Shown here: positions 25,411 through 34,924 of the stretch, in pieces
How positions within the stretch are numbered: the first letter of the stretch is position 1
Layout: each line of letters starts with the position of its first letter
NCBI RefSeq assembly: GCF_000153165.2
Contig: NC_014472.1
Coordinates: 2,848,001 to 2,912,000 of the forward strand
Direction: 5' to 3'
From: Maribacter sp. HTCC2170
GTDB taxonomy: Bacteria; Bacteroidota; Bacteroidia; Flavobacteriales; Flavobacteriaceae
Length of the DNA stretch: 64,000 nucleotides
The notes under the pieces: generated by a model
Databases searched by the model: none
Seen by the model: only the letters and a program-made list of their open reading frames with translations
What the model was told of the DNA's origin: nothing
Made by a program: the position numbers and the translations under genes

Positions 25411-26307
25411 ATGAAAATCAAAAACTTACTAAGCGCACTACTGGTACTAATATTATTGACCCTATTTATCGGCTGTACCGATGGGGATGATAATAATAGT
25501 GATATTGGAAAACTAACTGTTCAAATAACAGATGCTCCCTTTCCGCACGATTTGGTTGCAGAGGCCAATGTAACCATTTTTAAAATCGAGGCACGTTCCA
25601 AACATATAGATATTGAAAATGTTGAGGAAAATGTGGATGGGACAGAAAATAATAGGGATGAGGAAGACTCTTTTATTATACTAATGGAGGAAGAAATGGA
25701 AATGAACCTTTTATCCTTAACTAACGGTATTACAGAGACATTGGTAGAAACAAATGTTTCTGTTGGAACATATGACTTACTTAGAATTTATGTGAAAGGT
25801 ATCAATATAGTTCTCAAAGATGGTACTACTTTCGATTTAAATGTCCCAAGTGGTCAGCAAACAGGAATCAAGGTATTCATTAAGCCTGGAATAGTTGTAA
25901 GCGGAGGTCTAAGTGCAGATCTTTTACTGGATTTTGATGTTAGCAAATCTTTTGTGCCAAAGGGAAATAGAAATGATTTTTCCGGGATAACAGGTTTTAA
26001 TTTTAAACCCGTTATTAAGGCCTGTAATAAAACAACCTCAGGAACTTTATCCGGAATAGTAAGTACTGTTCAAGAAGAAGTTCATGTAGGCTTAGAAGGC
26101 GCCCAAATAGAGATTTTCACCGCTGACACTTTGAACACTACAACTTTTAGTGATGAATCAGGGGCATATATGGTGCTGGGTCTAATGGCAGGAACCTATG
26201 ATGTTATTGTTGAGTTAGAGGGCTATGATTCTGTAGTTGAGGAAGAAATAGAGATAATAAAAGGGAATAAGACTTTACAGGATTTTGAATTGACCCCTAT
26301 TCCATAA
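25411..26307 (+). CDS. DUF4382 lipoprotein with carboxypeptidase-regulatory-like domain
   Basis: 298 residues; lipobox LFIGC (Cys22). Residues ~32-205 are a DUF4382 domain (GKLTVQITDAPFPHDLVAEANVTI, then VGTYDLLRIYVKGI). An acidic loop (about 70-95) is rich in Glu and Asp. Residues ~210-298 are a CarboxypepD_reg-like beta-sandwich (TLSGIVSTV, TTFSDESGAYMVLGLMAGTYDVIVE). Such lipoproteins are common on the Bacteroidota surface; no enzyme role is evident. It is a single gene ending at a strong terminator. Confidence 0.85.
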   Translation: MKIKNLLSALLVLILLTLFIGCTDGDDNNSDIGKLTVQITDAPFPHDLVAEANVTIFKIEARSKHIDIENVEENVDGTENNRDEEDSFIILMEEEMEMNLLSLTNGITETLVETNVSVGTYDLLRIYVKGINIVLKDGTTFDLNVPSGQQTGIKVFIKPGIVVSGGLSADLLLDFDVSKSFVPKGNRNDFSGITGFNFKPVIKACNKTTSGTLSGIVSTVQEEVHVGLEGAQIEIFTADTLNTTTFSDESGAYMVLGLMAGTYDVIVELEGYDSVVEEEIEIIKGNKTLQDFELTPIP

Positions 26308-26327
26308 AAAAATATTGGTAAAAACAT

Positions 26328-26360
26328 AAAAAGGCGAACAAAAATTGTTCGCCTTTTTTT
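26328..26360 (+). terminator. Rho-independent terminator
   Basis: Stem AAGGCGAACAA / TTGTTCGCCTT followed by an eight-base T tract, after the DUF4382 gene. Confidence 0.88.
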
Positions 26361-26426
26361 TGCCCAGGTTTATTTTAATCTTAGTATATAGGTAATATTG
26401 GATTAAAATAATATTGAAATTACTAA

Positions 26427-27344
26427 ATGAGTAAAACTCAAAACCCATTATTGATTATCCTTGCGTTCTTCTCAATATATGTGATATGGGGTTCCACTTA
26501 TTTACTTAACAAGATTGCCGTAAGCGAAATACCTCCATTCCTTTTAGCCGGCATAAGATTTGTAACGGCAGGAATATTGGTCTTTTTGATTGCCAAGATT
26601 TTAGGTAACACTGTTAGTATTACCTGGCGACAGTTTAAGAATACAATTGTTGCAGGTTTCCTATTCTTAACTTTTGGTAACGGCATCGTAGTCTGGGCCT
26701 TGAAATTTGTGGATAGTGGTTTTGCCGCATTGGAAATATCTGCACAACCATTGATTGTACTTCTCCTAATGAGGGTTTTACAGGGCAAGAAAGTACAAAC
26801 AATGTCAATTATCGGGGTGGTTTTAGGGTTTATTGGAATTTATCTTTTGGTAAGCCAAAAAGAGATTATTAATCAGGAAAATTCAGTATTGGGAATGATA
26901 ATGATATTTGTTTGTATGCTAAGTTGGGGATATGGTAGTCTTTTCGTCGGAAAAGCGGATTTACCAAAAAATTATTTCGTAAATACTGGATATCAAATGT
27001 TAGCAGGAGGAGTTATGTTGATAATTGCTAGCTTGGCTTTTTCTGAAAAGTGGCCGTCTCCATTAGAATGGAGTGCTCCTGTGAAGTATTCAATGCTCTT
27101 GTTGATTGTTTTCGGGAGTATAGTTGCTTTCACTTCATTTAACTATCTATTGAAAGTAGTTTCTCCCGAGAAGGTGGCAACAAGTACCTATGTAAATCCA
27201 ATTATTGCAATACTCCTAGGCTGGTATTTTCTAGATGAGCAGATTACCTTTCAGTCAATCATAGCTGCAATTGTACTGCTTACAGGTGTTTATTTCATTA
27301 ACACCAAACGCAAGTTTGTTGTTTTTTCAAGGTACTTTAGGTAG
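26427..27344 (+). CDS. EamA/DMT family transporter
   Basis: 305 residues with ten predicted membrane segments in two homologous five-helix halves. WGSTYLLNKIAVSEIPPFLLAGIRF in helix one and VASTYVNPIIAILLGWYFLDEQITF in helix nine are EamA signatures. Members export amino acids, metabolites or drugs; the substrate cannot be deduced. It runs convergent with the Crp-type regulator at 27360, with only 15 bases between the stops. Confidence 0.9.
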   Translation: MSKTQNPLLIILAFFSIYVIWGSTYLLNKIAVSEIPPFLLAGIRFVTAGILVFLIAKILGNTVSITWRQFKNTIVAGFLFLTFGNGIVVWALKFVDSGFAALEISAQPLIVLLLMRVLQGKKVQTMSIIGVVLGFIGIYLLVSQKEIINQENSVLGMIMIFVCMLSWGYGSLFVGKADLPKNYFVNTGYQMLAGGVMLIIASLAFSEKWPSPLEWSAPVKYSMLLLIVFGSIVAFTSFNYLLKVVSPEKVATSTYVNPIIAILLGWYFLDEQITFQSIIAAIVLLTGVYFINTKRKFVVFSRYFR

Positions 27345-27359
27345 TAAAAGATTGAATAA

Positions 27360-28010
27360 CTATTTTTCCAATACTTCTATTTTGTGTCTTTTCATTAGAA
27401 TTTCACCTTCTTGTTCTAATTCTTTCAATAATCTTGTAACTACAACCCTAGAGGTATTCAAATCATTCGCAATTTCTTGATGTGTAACATCTACGGAGGT
27501 TAGGTTTGTGGTATGTAGCTTACCAATAAGGTAGTTAAGAACTCTATCCTTCATTTTTAGAAAAGCCAAATTATCTATTGACCCAACCATTTCCAATAGC
27601 CTAAAATGATAACTATCAATAATATAATAACGCCATGAATCATATTTAATTAACCATTCATCAATTTTATTCACTGGCAAAAGAAATATTTCAACATCTT
27701 CCTCAACAACACCTTTAAAAATGCTTTTTTTATTGTTGATGCAGTTCGCAAAAGAAATGGCACAGGTATCACCTTTTTTTAGATAGTACAGTGAAAGCTC
27801 CTTCTTTTTTTCTTTACGTATTATTTTAACTACGCCAGATAATAATAGTGGAATATGGGTCATTTCATCACCAATATCTATTAGCAACTCTCCTTTTTTC
27901 AGCTGGGTATATTCACTTACCACCAAAATCTCATTGATAAATTTTGCTTCAAAAATAGTTTTATAAGCTGCTTTCAATTTTTTTTTATGGATAGGGTTTT
28001 GTGTTTTCAT
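27360..28010 (-). CDS. Crp/Fnr family regulator, paralogue of the sulfur-island regulator
   Basis: 216 residues with the same plan as the regulator at 11955-12602: beta-roll sensor domain, dimer helix and Crp helix-turn-helix. Shared blocks include IDIGDEMTHIPLL, TCAISFANC (Cys83 and Cys90), LPVNKIDEWLIKY and NDLNTSRVVVTRLLKELE. The recognition helix differs at only a few positions, so the two may compete for the same operator. No adjacent sulfur genes are present, and no TGTAAC-N4-GTTACA site is seen near its start. The target genes may be distant. Confidence 0.9.
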   Translation of the reverse strand: MKTQNPIHKKKLKAAYKTIFEAKFINEILVVSEYTQLKKGELLIDIGDEMTHIPLLLSGVVKIIRKEKKKELSLYYLKKGDTCAISFANCINNKKSIFKGVVEEDVEIFLLPVNKIDEWLIKYDSWRYYIIDSYHFRLLEMVGSIDNLAFLKMKDRVLNYLIGKLHTTNLTSVDVTHQEIANDLNTSRVVVTRLLKELEQEGEILMKRHKIEVLEK

Positions 28011-28161
28011 TATTACTTGGTTAGAAAAGACAAAGCTAGCTAAGACTAGCTTTAAAAAAGATGATAATAGTTAGAAAATTCATTTAAATATAATTTGACG
28101 GAATTCTGAAGATATTTTAAATGAAAGTAGTTACTTTTAGTAAACTTAAATTCAGTTTACC

Positions 28162-28848
28162 ATGAAAAATGTGACTATTATTTTGTTCCTCTTATTTATT
28201 TTTGAAAGTTGTACGTCTCAGAAGAGCATTAGTCTCTTTAATGGCGAGGATACTTCCGGTTGGCACATAGATGTTCCGGCCATGGATAGTATTCCTGATG
28301 CAATTAATCCATTTATTGTCAGAGATGGAATGTTGGTTAGTTTGGGAACCCCTGCTGGCCACATTATTACCGATAAGAAGTACAAGAATTTCAGTTTGGA
28401 TATAGAGTATAGGTTTGCAAGTAAACCTGGAAATTGTGGTGTATTGGTTTATGCCTCAACTCCTAGGGCATTATACAAAATGTTTCCAAAATCGATTGAA
28501 GTACAAATGATGCATGAAAATGCCGGAGATTTCTGGTGTATTGTTGAGGATATTGAAGTAGAGGATATGCTAGACCGCAGAGGACCTAAAGAAGAATGGG
28601 GTATTACAGAAGGTAAGAAACGTCGAATACTTAATTTAACAGATGGTTCTGAAAACCCCGTTGGAGAATGGAACTCGATGCGGATTGAATGCCTTGGTAA
28701 CGAACTAAAGGTATGGGTTAATGGTGATTTAGTCAATCACGGTTATAATGCCACGGCAAGTAATGGTCAAATAGCATTACAAGCAGAAGGTTCTGAAGTT
28801 GAATTTAGAAAATTGGAACTTACATCAATCGACAAATTGAGTGATTGA
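28162..28848 (+). CDS. DUF1080 (3-keto-disaccharide hydrolase-like) lipoprotein
   Basis: 228 residues with lipobox FESC (Cys17). SLFNGEDTSGWH starts the domain, followed by FIVRDGMLVS, DIEYRFASKPGNCGVLVY, SIEVQMMHENAGDFW and EWNSMRIECLGNELKVWVNGDLVN, all typical of DUF1080, a concanavalin-like beta-sandwich seen in glycan utilisation loci. Some members hydrolyse 3-keto-glycosides. The first gene of a likely three-gene run with GNAT and M14 peptidase genes, though the metabolic link is unclear. Confidence 0.88.
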   Translation: MKNVTIILFLLFIFESCTSQKSISLFNGEDTSGWHIDVPAMDSIPDAINPFIVRDGMLVSLGTPAGHIITDKKYKNFSLDIEYRFASKPGNCGVLVYASTPRALYKMFPKSIEVQMMHENAGDFWCIVEDIEVEDMLDRRGPKEEWGITEGKKRRILNLTDGSENPVGEWNSMRIECLGNELKVWVNGDLVNHGYNATASNGQIALQAEGSEVEFRKLELTSIDKLSD

Positions 28849-28873
28849 TCTTTATAATCAGCTCAAGTAAATA

Positions 28874-29512
28874 ATGAACAATATCAAGATAAGACAATCT
28901 ATTCCTGGGGATGTCGAGCAAGCGGTGCCATTGATTTATAGTTCTGGTCCTGCTGCCTTTGATTATGTTTTTAAAACGAATGAGTATTCGGCCTTGGATT
29001 ACTTGAAATATGCATTCCAAAGGCCGGGAGGTGAATTCAGTTTTCAGAACCATTATTCTGTTGTAGTGGATGATTGTGTTGTTGGAGCTGGTGCGATTTT
29101 CACGGGCAATGAAATGTGGGGTTTTACTATGAGTGAGGCCTTGAATATCATTAAATTTTATAGATTCAACGGATTGCGTATAATGCCTAGAGGATTAAGG
29201 ATTGAGAGCTTGATCAAGCCTCCCCGGAAATATGAAGCAGCGATTGGTCATCTAGGAATTCATGAATCTATGAGAGGGAAAGGTTTAGGAACAATGCTCA
29301 TAAACGAATTGATGCTTAGCAATAAAATTGACAAACAAAAAAGTTTCGTTTTGGATGTTTCCATAGAAAACCCTCAAGCTCAAAGGTTATATGAAAAATT
29401 TGGGTTTGAAGTCTCAAAAAAGTGCCTTTCAAAATTAAAAAACCAATTTGCGATTGTGATTGACCATAATCGTATGGAAAAAGAGATACCAACAAAAAGT
29501 CAAGTGCAATGA
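28874..29512 (+). CDS. GNAT family N-acetyltransferase
   Basis: 212 residues. The acetyl-CoA-binding motif A is HLGIHESMRGKGLGTMLINEL (about 137-157; R/Q-x-x-G-x-G/A form RGKGLG), and motif B is VSIENPQAQRLYEKFGF. An N-terminal insertion of about 50 residues before motif A is longer than in small GNATs. It is 25 bases after the DUF1080 gene, and its stop overlaps the start of the peptidase gene (ATGA), showing coupling. The acceptor substrate is unknown. Confidence 0.88.
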   Translation: MNNIKIRQSIPGDVEQAVPLIYSSGPAAFDYVFKTNEYSALDYLKYAFQRPGGEFSFQNHYSVVVDDCVVGAGAIFTGNEMWGFTMSEALNIIKFYRFNGLRIMPRGLRIESLIKPPRKYEAAIGHLGIHESMRGKGLGTMLINELMLSNKIDKQKSFVLDVSIENPQAQRLYEKFGFEVSKKCLSKLKNQFAIVIDHNRMEKEIPTKSQVQ

Positions 29513-30738
29513 AGAAAATAGTACTAATTCTGTTACTCTTTATTATAAGTGCTTGTTCTTCCCCAAAGCAATACAATAAACTTAGGACACATAAATATGC
29601 AAAACCTGTAGATACGAGTACAAGACCTGTTGAATATCAGCAGAAAGGGGCCTTTTTGATTGCTGGAGTTGGGGCCAGTACTAACTTTCCGGCTGCGCGA
29701 TTGAACAAATTTGAAAGAATAAATGATAGTTTATATCAAGCTACTATTCTATCAGAAAACTCTCCAATAAACCCAAGCCCTTGGTATGCATTTAAGATTT
29801 GGGCCAAAGAAAAGAGAACACTATCCGTAAACTTGGATTATGGTGAATTCAAGCATCGGTATAATCCGAAAATTAGTAAAGATGGGGAGCGCTGGATTGC
29901 TTTGGATTCCACTTATATAGAAAGAGGAGCCGATAGTACTTCAGCAATCATTAAACTTGACATAGATCAAGATACTTTGTGGGTTGCAGCGCAAGAAATT
30001 CAGGATACGAAGCGAGTGAAAAGTTGGGTGGATTCTTTCAAAGACCATAAAATGGTTACTCTGGGATTGGCCGGTTTAAGTGCTCAGGAAAGGCCATTGC
30101 TACATATGAACATCACTAGAGGAGCCAATGATTATAAACCAACCATTATCGTAATCAGTAGACAACACCCGCCTGAGGTAACTGGTTTTTTTGCGATGAA
30201 GGCATTTATCGAAACTTTAATAGAAGAAGGTGGCAAGAACGGGTTCTTTGACAAATATCGAGTTATGGTATATCCTTTGATGAACCCAGATGGTGCAGAT
30301 TTAGGTCATTTTCGCCATAATACTGGCGGCGTTGATTTAAACAGGGATTGGAGTGTATATAACCAACCGGAAATTGCTCAAATCACCCAACATATGGTAA
30401 ATGAGGTGAAAGAACATAAGAACAATGTGCTTTTGGGACTGGATTTTCATAGTACATACTATGATGTATATTATACCCCACATGAATCCGTAAAAAGAAA
30501 GATTCCTGATTTTACAAAAACTTGGTTAGAGCAAATACGCGTGGCTTTGGATATTGAAGATATTAATGAAAGTCCGGGAAAAGGGGAGCGACCAACTTCA
30601 AGTGCTTGGTTTAATAGGCAATTCGGAGCAACTGGTATAACGTATGAAATAGGTGATGACACTCCTAGGGAATTCATTAAACAAAAGGGAGAAGTTTCTG
30701 CCCAAGCAATGATGGATTATTTCCTTAAACTAAAATAG
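29509..30738 (+). CDS. M14-family zinc carboxypeptidase-like lipoprotein
   Basis: 409 residues; lipobox ISAC (Cys16). An N-terminal beta-domain (about 40-200) precedes the M14 catalytic domain: zinc ligands HPPE in SRQHPPEVTGFF and His in LDFHSTY, substrate-binding GGVDLNRDW, and catalytic Glu in TGITYEIGDDTPRE near the C terminus. Members of this branch remove C-terminal residues from peptides, including murein peptides. It overlaps the GNAT gene by 4 bases. The lipid anchor and domain layout suggest periplasmic or surface peptide turnover. Confidence 0.9.
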   Translation: MKKIVLILLLFIISACSSPKQYNKLRTHKYAKPVDTSTRPVEYQQKGAFLIAGVGASTNFPAARLNKFERINDSLYQATILSENSPINPSPWYAFKIWAKEKRTLSVNLDYGEFKHRYNPKISKDGERWIALDSTYIERGADSTSAIIKLDIDQDTLWVAAQEIQDTKRVKSWVDSFKDHKMVTLGLAGLSAQERPLLHMNITRGANDYKPTIIVISRQHPPEVTGFFAMKAFIETLIEEGGKNGFFDKYRVMVYPLMNPDGADLGHFRHNTGGVDLNRDWSVYNQPEIAQITQHMVNEVKEHKNNVLLGLDFHSTYYDVYYTPHESVKRKIPDFTKTWLEQIRVALDIEDINESPGKGERPTSSAWFNRQFGATGITYEIGDDTPREFIKQKGEVSAQAMMDYFLKLK

Positions 30739-30802
30739 TTTGTTTGAAGTGTGATTTTTTAGGTTGTTGGGTTACTAATAAGTAAAACAAAACAGTAATC
30801 TC

Positions 30803-30901
30803 ATGAAAAACAAGTACAGTAGAGCAGAAATAGCAAGACGTTTGAAGAATTTTTATAAATGTGAAGTGAATTTATTCAATAAGATTTTGGGTATAAAATA
30901 A
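30803..30901 (+). CDS. Possible 32-aa basic small protein
   Basis: ATG at 30803, TAA at 30901. The product begins MKNKYSRAEIARRLKNFYK and ends VNLFNKILGIK, with many Lys/Arg residues and an amphipathic pattern. It is in the 183-base gap between the M14 gene and a convergent transporter. The frame has good codon use for this genome, but there is no paralogue or known family in the window to confirm it. Confidence 0.35.
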   Translation: MKNKYSRAEIARRLKNFYKCEVNLFNKILGIK

Positions 30902-30921
30902 GCGGTATTTACCTATTTAAT

Positions 30922-33114
30922 TCACGCCAGAATACTTTCATGTCCTGAGTCTTTAACAAAAAGGCAGGAGCTTTCTGTTTTCATGGTCATGGTTTTAACG
31001 AATTCGAATTTTAGATTTTCGTCCATACCAAAAATGTTCAAATCAGCAGTAGGAGCGTCACCAACTATTTCCATAAAATTGCCCACATGAACCTCAGTCA
31101 GGGTTTTTGGCAATCGGGCAAGATTAACCAGTGAATTAAGGAACTTATCAGCATTCTCCTTTTCTTTTTCATTCTTAATGACGATAATAAGTCGAATTGT
31201 AGCTTCCCAGTTCTTTTTTAGTTTATATGCTATTAATGTTGAGAGATCCAAATTCCCGATATCCCAGCCTAAATGCCAGTTATCGGTACGATCGCTCACC
31301 CAAACATTAATCATATTTCGTTTACCCAATAAGGCTGTAGGGTGAGAGGAATATAGTAATACACCTATTTCCAGTCTAATACTCTCCTTAATTACAGGAC
31401 GTATTTCCATTTCATAGTCATCATGCTGTTGTAAATTAAGAAATACGATATTAGGCCTAAAAAACGCTCCACGTAAAGCTTGGTTTCCATAGTTTACGCC
31501 TCTAGCAAAATCATTGCTGTTGATTACTGTCCAAGATGAGAAAACATCTTTGGTCCGAAATGATTCGGAAAGAACTTCAAGTTCCTTCACTAGAATTCCA
31601 TCCTCAGAAGAAGGCTCTATTCCCAAAAGTTTAATTGACCCCTTGGGTCTGGCAATGTTCCTCAAAAACTGAAAATTGCCCTTAGCTCCTGTAATATCAC
31701 GAATTGGGACCATTAAATTTGGCTTCCATGCTCTTTGTTGCATTTTTTTCATGCCCCATGTGTGTTTAGCCGCCCATTCTGCAAAGGAAACAAACAAGCC
31801 TGATCTAACATCCTCAAAAGGAGTTTCGATATTTTGCCTTGATAAAAACCAATAGACTACAAAAACAATACTAATAGAGACTAGACTGATGGTAGGATTG
31901 ATAATGAACATGGCCAAAACAGAAGAGGTGAGTCCTACCCATGGCACCCATTTATTCACTTTAAAAATAGGTCTATAACTTATCAACCCAAGTTTTTGTT
32001 CAATAATCACCACAATATTTATCATCGCATAGGTTATCAAGAAGAATAAGGTAACCAAAGGAGCAACCGCATTTAAATCCCTTAACAACATGGTAATGAA
32101 AATCATGATTCCAGTTACCAACATGGCATTTCTCGGTTGTCCATTGGCACTTTGACCAGCGAGAAATTTAGAATAGGGGAGTACCCTATGCTCACCCATT
32201 GCGAACAAAATTCTCGAGGAACCAACTATTGAGGCAAGTGCAGAGGAAAAAGTGGCTCCCAATATGCCAGCAATAATCAAAGGCCCAACATAAGCCTTAT
32301 CAATAATTATGTTATAGTTGTTTATTAATTCTTCTTGACTGGCAGAACGCGCCAACCAAAAGGCCAGTACCATATAGATCACAAAACTTACGCCTATCGC
32401 CCATAATGTACCAGTGGGAATGCTCTTTCTAGGATCTTTAAGCTCTCCTGACATGTTTGCCCCGGCCATGATTCCTGTTGAGGCAGGAAAGAAGACGGCG
32501 AAAACAATCCAAAATCCAGACCCCCCCATGTCACCGTTAGAAGTACCTTCGAATGAGCCCCAACGTATGGCATCTTCGGTGGGTACAGACATTGATCCGT
32601 AATACGCTGCTATAACAATTGAAATCAAAGAGAGTATAATGACCAACATAATCAAGAATTGGGTCTTTATTGCAAGGTCTGCACTTATATACGCTATGGT
32701 AATCAAAACCGCGAATACAGCAATATCCACCAAAAAAGCATTGTGGTCAGGGAATATGCCCAACCATCCTTCTCTAAAACCAAAAATATACATGGTTACG
32801 GCCAAACCTTGGGAAATATACCTAGGTATGCCCAAACTACCACCTACTTCAAGACCTAAGGCCTGCGAAATAATCGCGTAAGCTCCTCCGGCGCCTATTC
32901 TAATATTTGTTGTAATTGCAGACATTGAAAGCGCTGTGGTCAAAGTAATCAAGAACGAAACAATGATTATCAACCAAGCCCCTAATAACCCTGCATTACC
33001 AACTACCCATCCCATCCTAAGGTACATGATTACGCCTAGTATTGTTAATAAAGTAGGTGTGAAGACCCCTGCAAAAGTTCCAAATTTTTTAGTGTTGTTT
33101 TGGTTGGCTTCCAT
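30922..33114 (-). CDS. SLC12/Na-K-Cl cotransporter-like APC family transporter
   Basis: 730 residues. The first ~430 hold about twelve membrane segments with the SLC12 opening GVFTPTLLTILGVIMYLRMGWVVGNAG and the conserved PASTGIMAGANMSGELKDPRKSIP. The last ~290 residues are a soluble domain, as in bacterial cation-chloride or amino-acid/cation cotransporters. Function is probably ion or osmolyte transport. It is a single gene; its minus-strand neighbour (pseudouridine synthase) begins further upstream at 33784 and is likely independent. Confidence 0.9.
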   Translation of the reverse strand: MEANQNNTKKFGTFAGVFTPTLLTILGVIMYLRMGWVVGNAGLLGAWLIIIVSFLITLTTALSMSAITTNIRIGAGGAYAIISQALGLEVGGSLGIPRYISQGLAVTMYIFGFREGWLGIFPDHNAFLVDIAVFAVLITIAYISADLAIKTQFLIMLVIILSLISIVIAAYYGSMSVPTEDAIRWGSFEGTSNGDMGGSGFWIVFAVFFPASTGIMAGANMSGELKDPRKSIPTGTLWAIGVSFVIYMVLAFWLARSASQEELINNYNIIIDKAYVGPLIIAGILGATFSSALASIVGSSRILFAMGEHRVLPYSKFLAGQSANGQPRNAMLVTGIMIFITMLLRDLNAVAPLVTLFFLITYAMINIVVIIEQKLGLISYRPIFKVNKWVPWVGLTSSVLAMFIINPTISLVSISIVFVVYWFLSRQNIETPFEDVRSGLFVSFAEWAAKHTWGMKKMQQRAWKPNLMVPIRDITGAKGNFQFLRNIARPKGSIKLLGIEPSSEDGILVKELEVLSESFRTKDVFSSWTVINSNDFARGVNYGNQALRGAFFRPNIVFLNLQQHDDYEMEIRPVIKESIRLEIGVLLYSSHPTALLGKRNMINVWVSDRTDNWHLGWDIGNLDLSTLIAYKLKKNWEATIRLIIVIKNEKEKENADKFLNSLVNLARLPKTLTEVHVGNFMEIVGDAPTADLNIFGMDENLKFEFVKTMTMKTESSCLFVKDSGHESILA

Positions 33115-33193
33115 ATGTAATGTTGCTGCACTTAAAATAAACCTTTTGAAGCTTTAAATTTAATGTTTTAGACGATTGTTTAGAAATGGTTTT

Positions 33194-33784
33194 CTACTCA
33201 AGGTTGATTTTTTCTATTGAAACTACTTCTTCCGGACCCAAATCATCTAGAATAAGTGCACCAATTCGGACCCGTACGAGTCGTAGAGTAGGAAAACCAA
33301 CAGCTGCCGTCATTTTACGTACTTGACGAAACTTACCTTCAGTAATTACTATGCTAATCCATGAATTGGGTCGATGCCGAGCCAATCGAATCCTTTTGTC
33401 CGGAGCCGGGAGACTAGGTTTAAAATTAATTTTTTGAACCGTACAAGGTTTGGTAGTATATCGTATGCCTTCAAATCCAATTTCGACTCCTGTAGCCAAT
33501 ATTTCAATGGCTTTTGGTGAAATATCACCGTCTAATTGCGCATAATACTCCTTTTCAATTCCTTTGCGATTTATGGTGTCACTCAGTTTGCCATCAGTGG
33601 TCATTAGCAAAAGTCCTTCCGATTTTTCATCCAAACGGCCAACAGGCATAGTGCCTTCAGGAAACTCATGCAGTTCACTTAAAAATCGTTTACTACGAAT
33701 TTGTCGCTCCTCATTGGACGCTAATTGACTCAGCATCCCGAAGGGTTTATAAAGCTTAAAATGTAACTGGTGTTTCAAGGTCAT
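33194..33784 (-). CDS. RsuA/RluE-type pseudouridine synthase
   Basis: 196 residues from ATG 33784; an ATG three codons earlier (33793) is also possible. There is no S4 domain. MPVGRLDEKSEGLLLMTTDG contains the catalytic Asp (GRLD), followed by EKEYYAQLDG, and the C-terminal EGKFRQVRKMTAAVGFPTLRLVRVRIG, the classic RsuA/RluE ending. It isomerises a uridine in ribosomal RNA (RluE-type members act on 23S rRNA). It runs divergently from the dgcA-like operon. Confidence 0.92.
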   Translation of the reverse strand: MTLKHQLHFKLYKPFGMLSQLASNEERQIRSKRFLSELHEFPEGTMPVGRLDEKSEGLLLMTTDGKLSDTINRKGIEKEYYAQLDGDISPKAIEILATGVEIGFEGIRYTTKPCTVQKINFKPSLPAPDKRIRLARHRPNSWISIVITEGKFRQVRKMTAAVGFPTLRLVRVRIGALILDDLGPEEVVSIEKINLE

Positions 33785-33874
33785 TTTGTACAAATGTAAT
33801 TAAAGCAAAAACTTCAAAATAAATTTTTGAAAGCTATCAATTCATATTGTAAATTCACTCTTTTAAGTCTGTTT

Positions 33875-34921
33875 ATGAAATTAGCATACAAAATCATTCA
33901 TCTAAAGAAAAGATTCCCGCTTCGAATAAGCCGTGGGCTCGTTACGGGCTCGGATAACCTCTTTGTTTCGGTTACCAAAAACAGAATCACAGGTTGGGGC
34001 GAAATGGCACCATCATCAACCTTGGGCAATGAATCCGCTCTAGATGCCAAACAACTGCTCGAGGGTTTTTATAATACAGGGATTTCAGATTTATCCATAT
34101 CAGAAATTTATCAGCGGGGAAAAGAATTTAACCTACCATTATGCGTATTGGCGGCACTTGATATTGCATTGTGGGATCAATTGGCTAAAGAATCCAATCT
34201 CCCGCTTTACAAGCTATTTGGCTTTCCATTGCCCAAAGTGGCAACATCGGTTACCATTGGTATTAACCCACCTGAAGTGGTGAAAGAACGTATGCCTATA
34301 CTTTTAGACGGTACTGGTGTTCGTTATTTAAAAGTGAAATTAGGGTCTAAAGATGGTGTCGAAGCCGATAAGGCGATGTTTTCACAAGTAGTTGAAAGTA
34401 CCAAAAAATATAATGTAGGTTTACGTGTTGATGCCAATGGAGGATGGGATGTTAATAATGCTATTCATATGATGAAATGGTTGGCCAATTTGGGTGTTGA
34501 TTATGTAGAACAACCGTTGGTTCATGGTATGGAAGAAGATTTACCGGCTATCTTCAAAAATCGACCATTGCCAATCTATGTTGATGAATCATGTCATTTT
34601 TCTACCGATATTCCCAAATGGGCAACTTATGTAGATGGAGTTAATATGAAATTGATGAAATGTGGTGGCCTCACCGAAGCATTACGTATAATAGCAACGG
34701 CCAAAGCCTTTGGATTAAAAACCATGATTGGTTGCATGGGTGAATCATCACTATCAATTTCTGCTGGGGCGTCATTAACCGGTGTTTTAGACCATGTTGA
34801 TTTGGATTCACAACTAAATTTAGACCCGGACCCTTTTTCAGGGGCACAATTGACCAACGGAATAATAATGCCCAACAATAGGCCGGGACATGGAGCAATA
34901 TTAAAGGAAGAATATCTATAG
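33875..34921 (+). CDS. dgcA: Enolase-superfamily epimerase, DgcA / dipeptide epimerase-like
   Basis: 348 residues from ATG 33875; the frame extends back to a TTG at 33827, but the ATG matches the family N-terminus. Enolase-superfamily motifs are present: KVKLG (catalytic Lys pair region), the metal ligands in RVDANGGW, YVEQPL and VDESC, and the second catalytic Lys in NMKLMKCGG. The L-Ala-D/L-Glu epimerase group has this set. Adjacent DUF1611 makes the pair look like dgcA-dgcN, described in marine bacteria for D-glutamate catabolism, where DgcA acts on an N-acetylated intermediate. Dipeptide epimerase activity on murein peptides is the alternative. Confidence 0.8.
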   Translation: MKLAYKIIHLKKRFPLRISRGLVTGSDNLFVSVTKNRITGWGEMAPSSTLGNESALDAKQLLEGFYNTGISDLSISEIYQRGKEFNLPLCVLAALDIALWDQLAKESNLPLYKLFGFPLPKVATSVTIGINPPEVVKERMPILLDGTGVRYLKVKLGSKDGVEADKAMFSQVVESTKKYNVGLRVDANGGWDVNNAIHMMKWLANLGVDYVEQPLVHGMEEDLPAIFKNRPLPIYVDESCHFSTDIPKWATYVDGVNMKLMKCGGLTEALRIIATAKAFGLKTMIGCMGESSLSISAGASLTGVLDHVDLDSQLNLDPDPFSGAQLTNGIIMPNNRPGHGAILKEEYL

Positions 34922-34924
34922 CTA

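Noticed and set aside
28122-28148. Imperfect palindrome AGTTAC...GTAAAC near the DUF1080 start
   Set aside because: Arms do not match TGTAAC-N4-GTTACA in sequence or spacing; not counted as a Crp-type operator.
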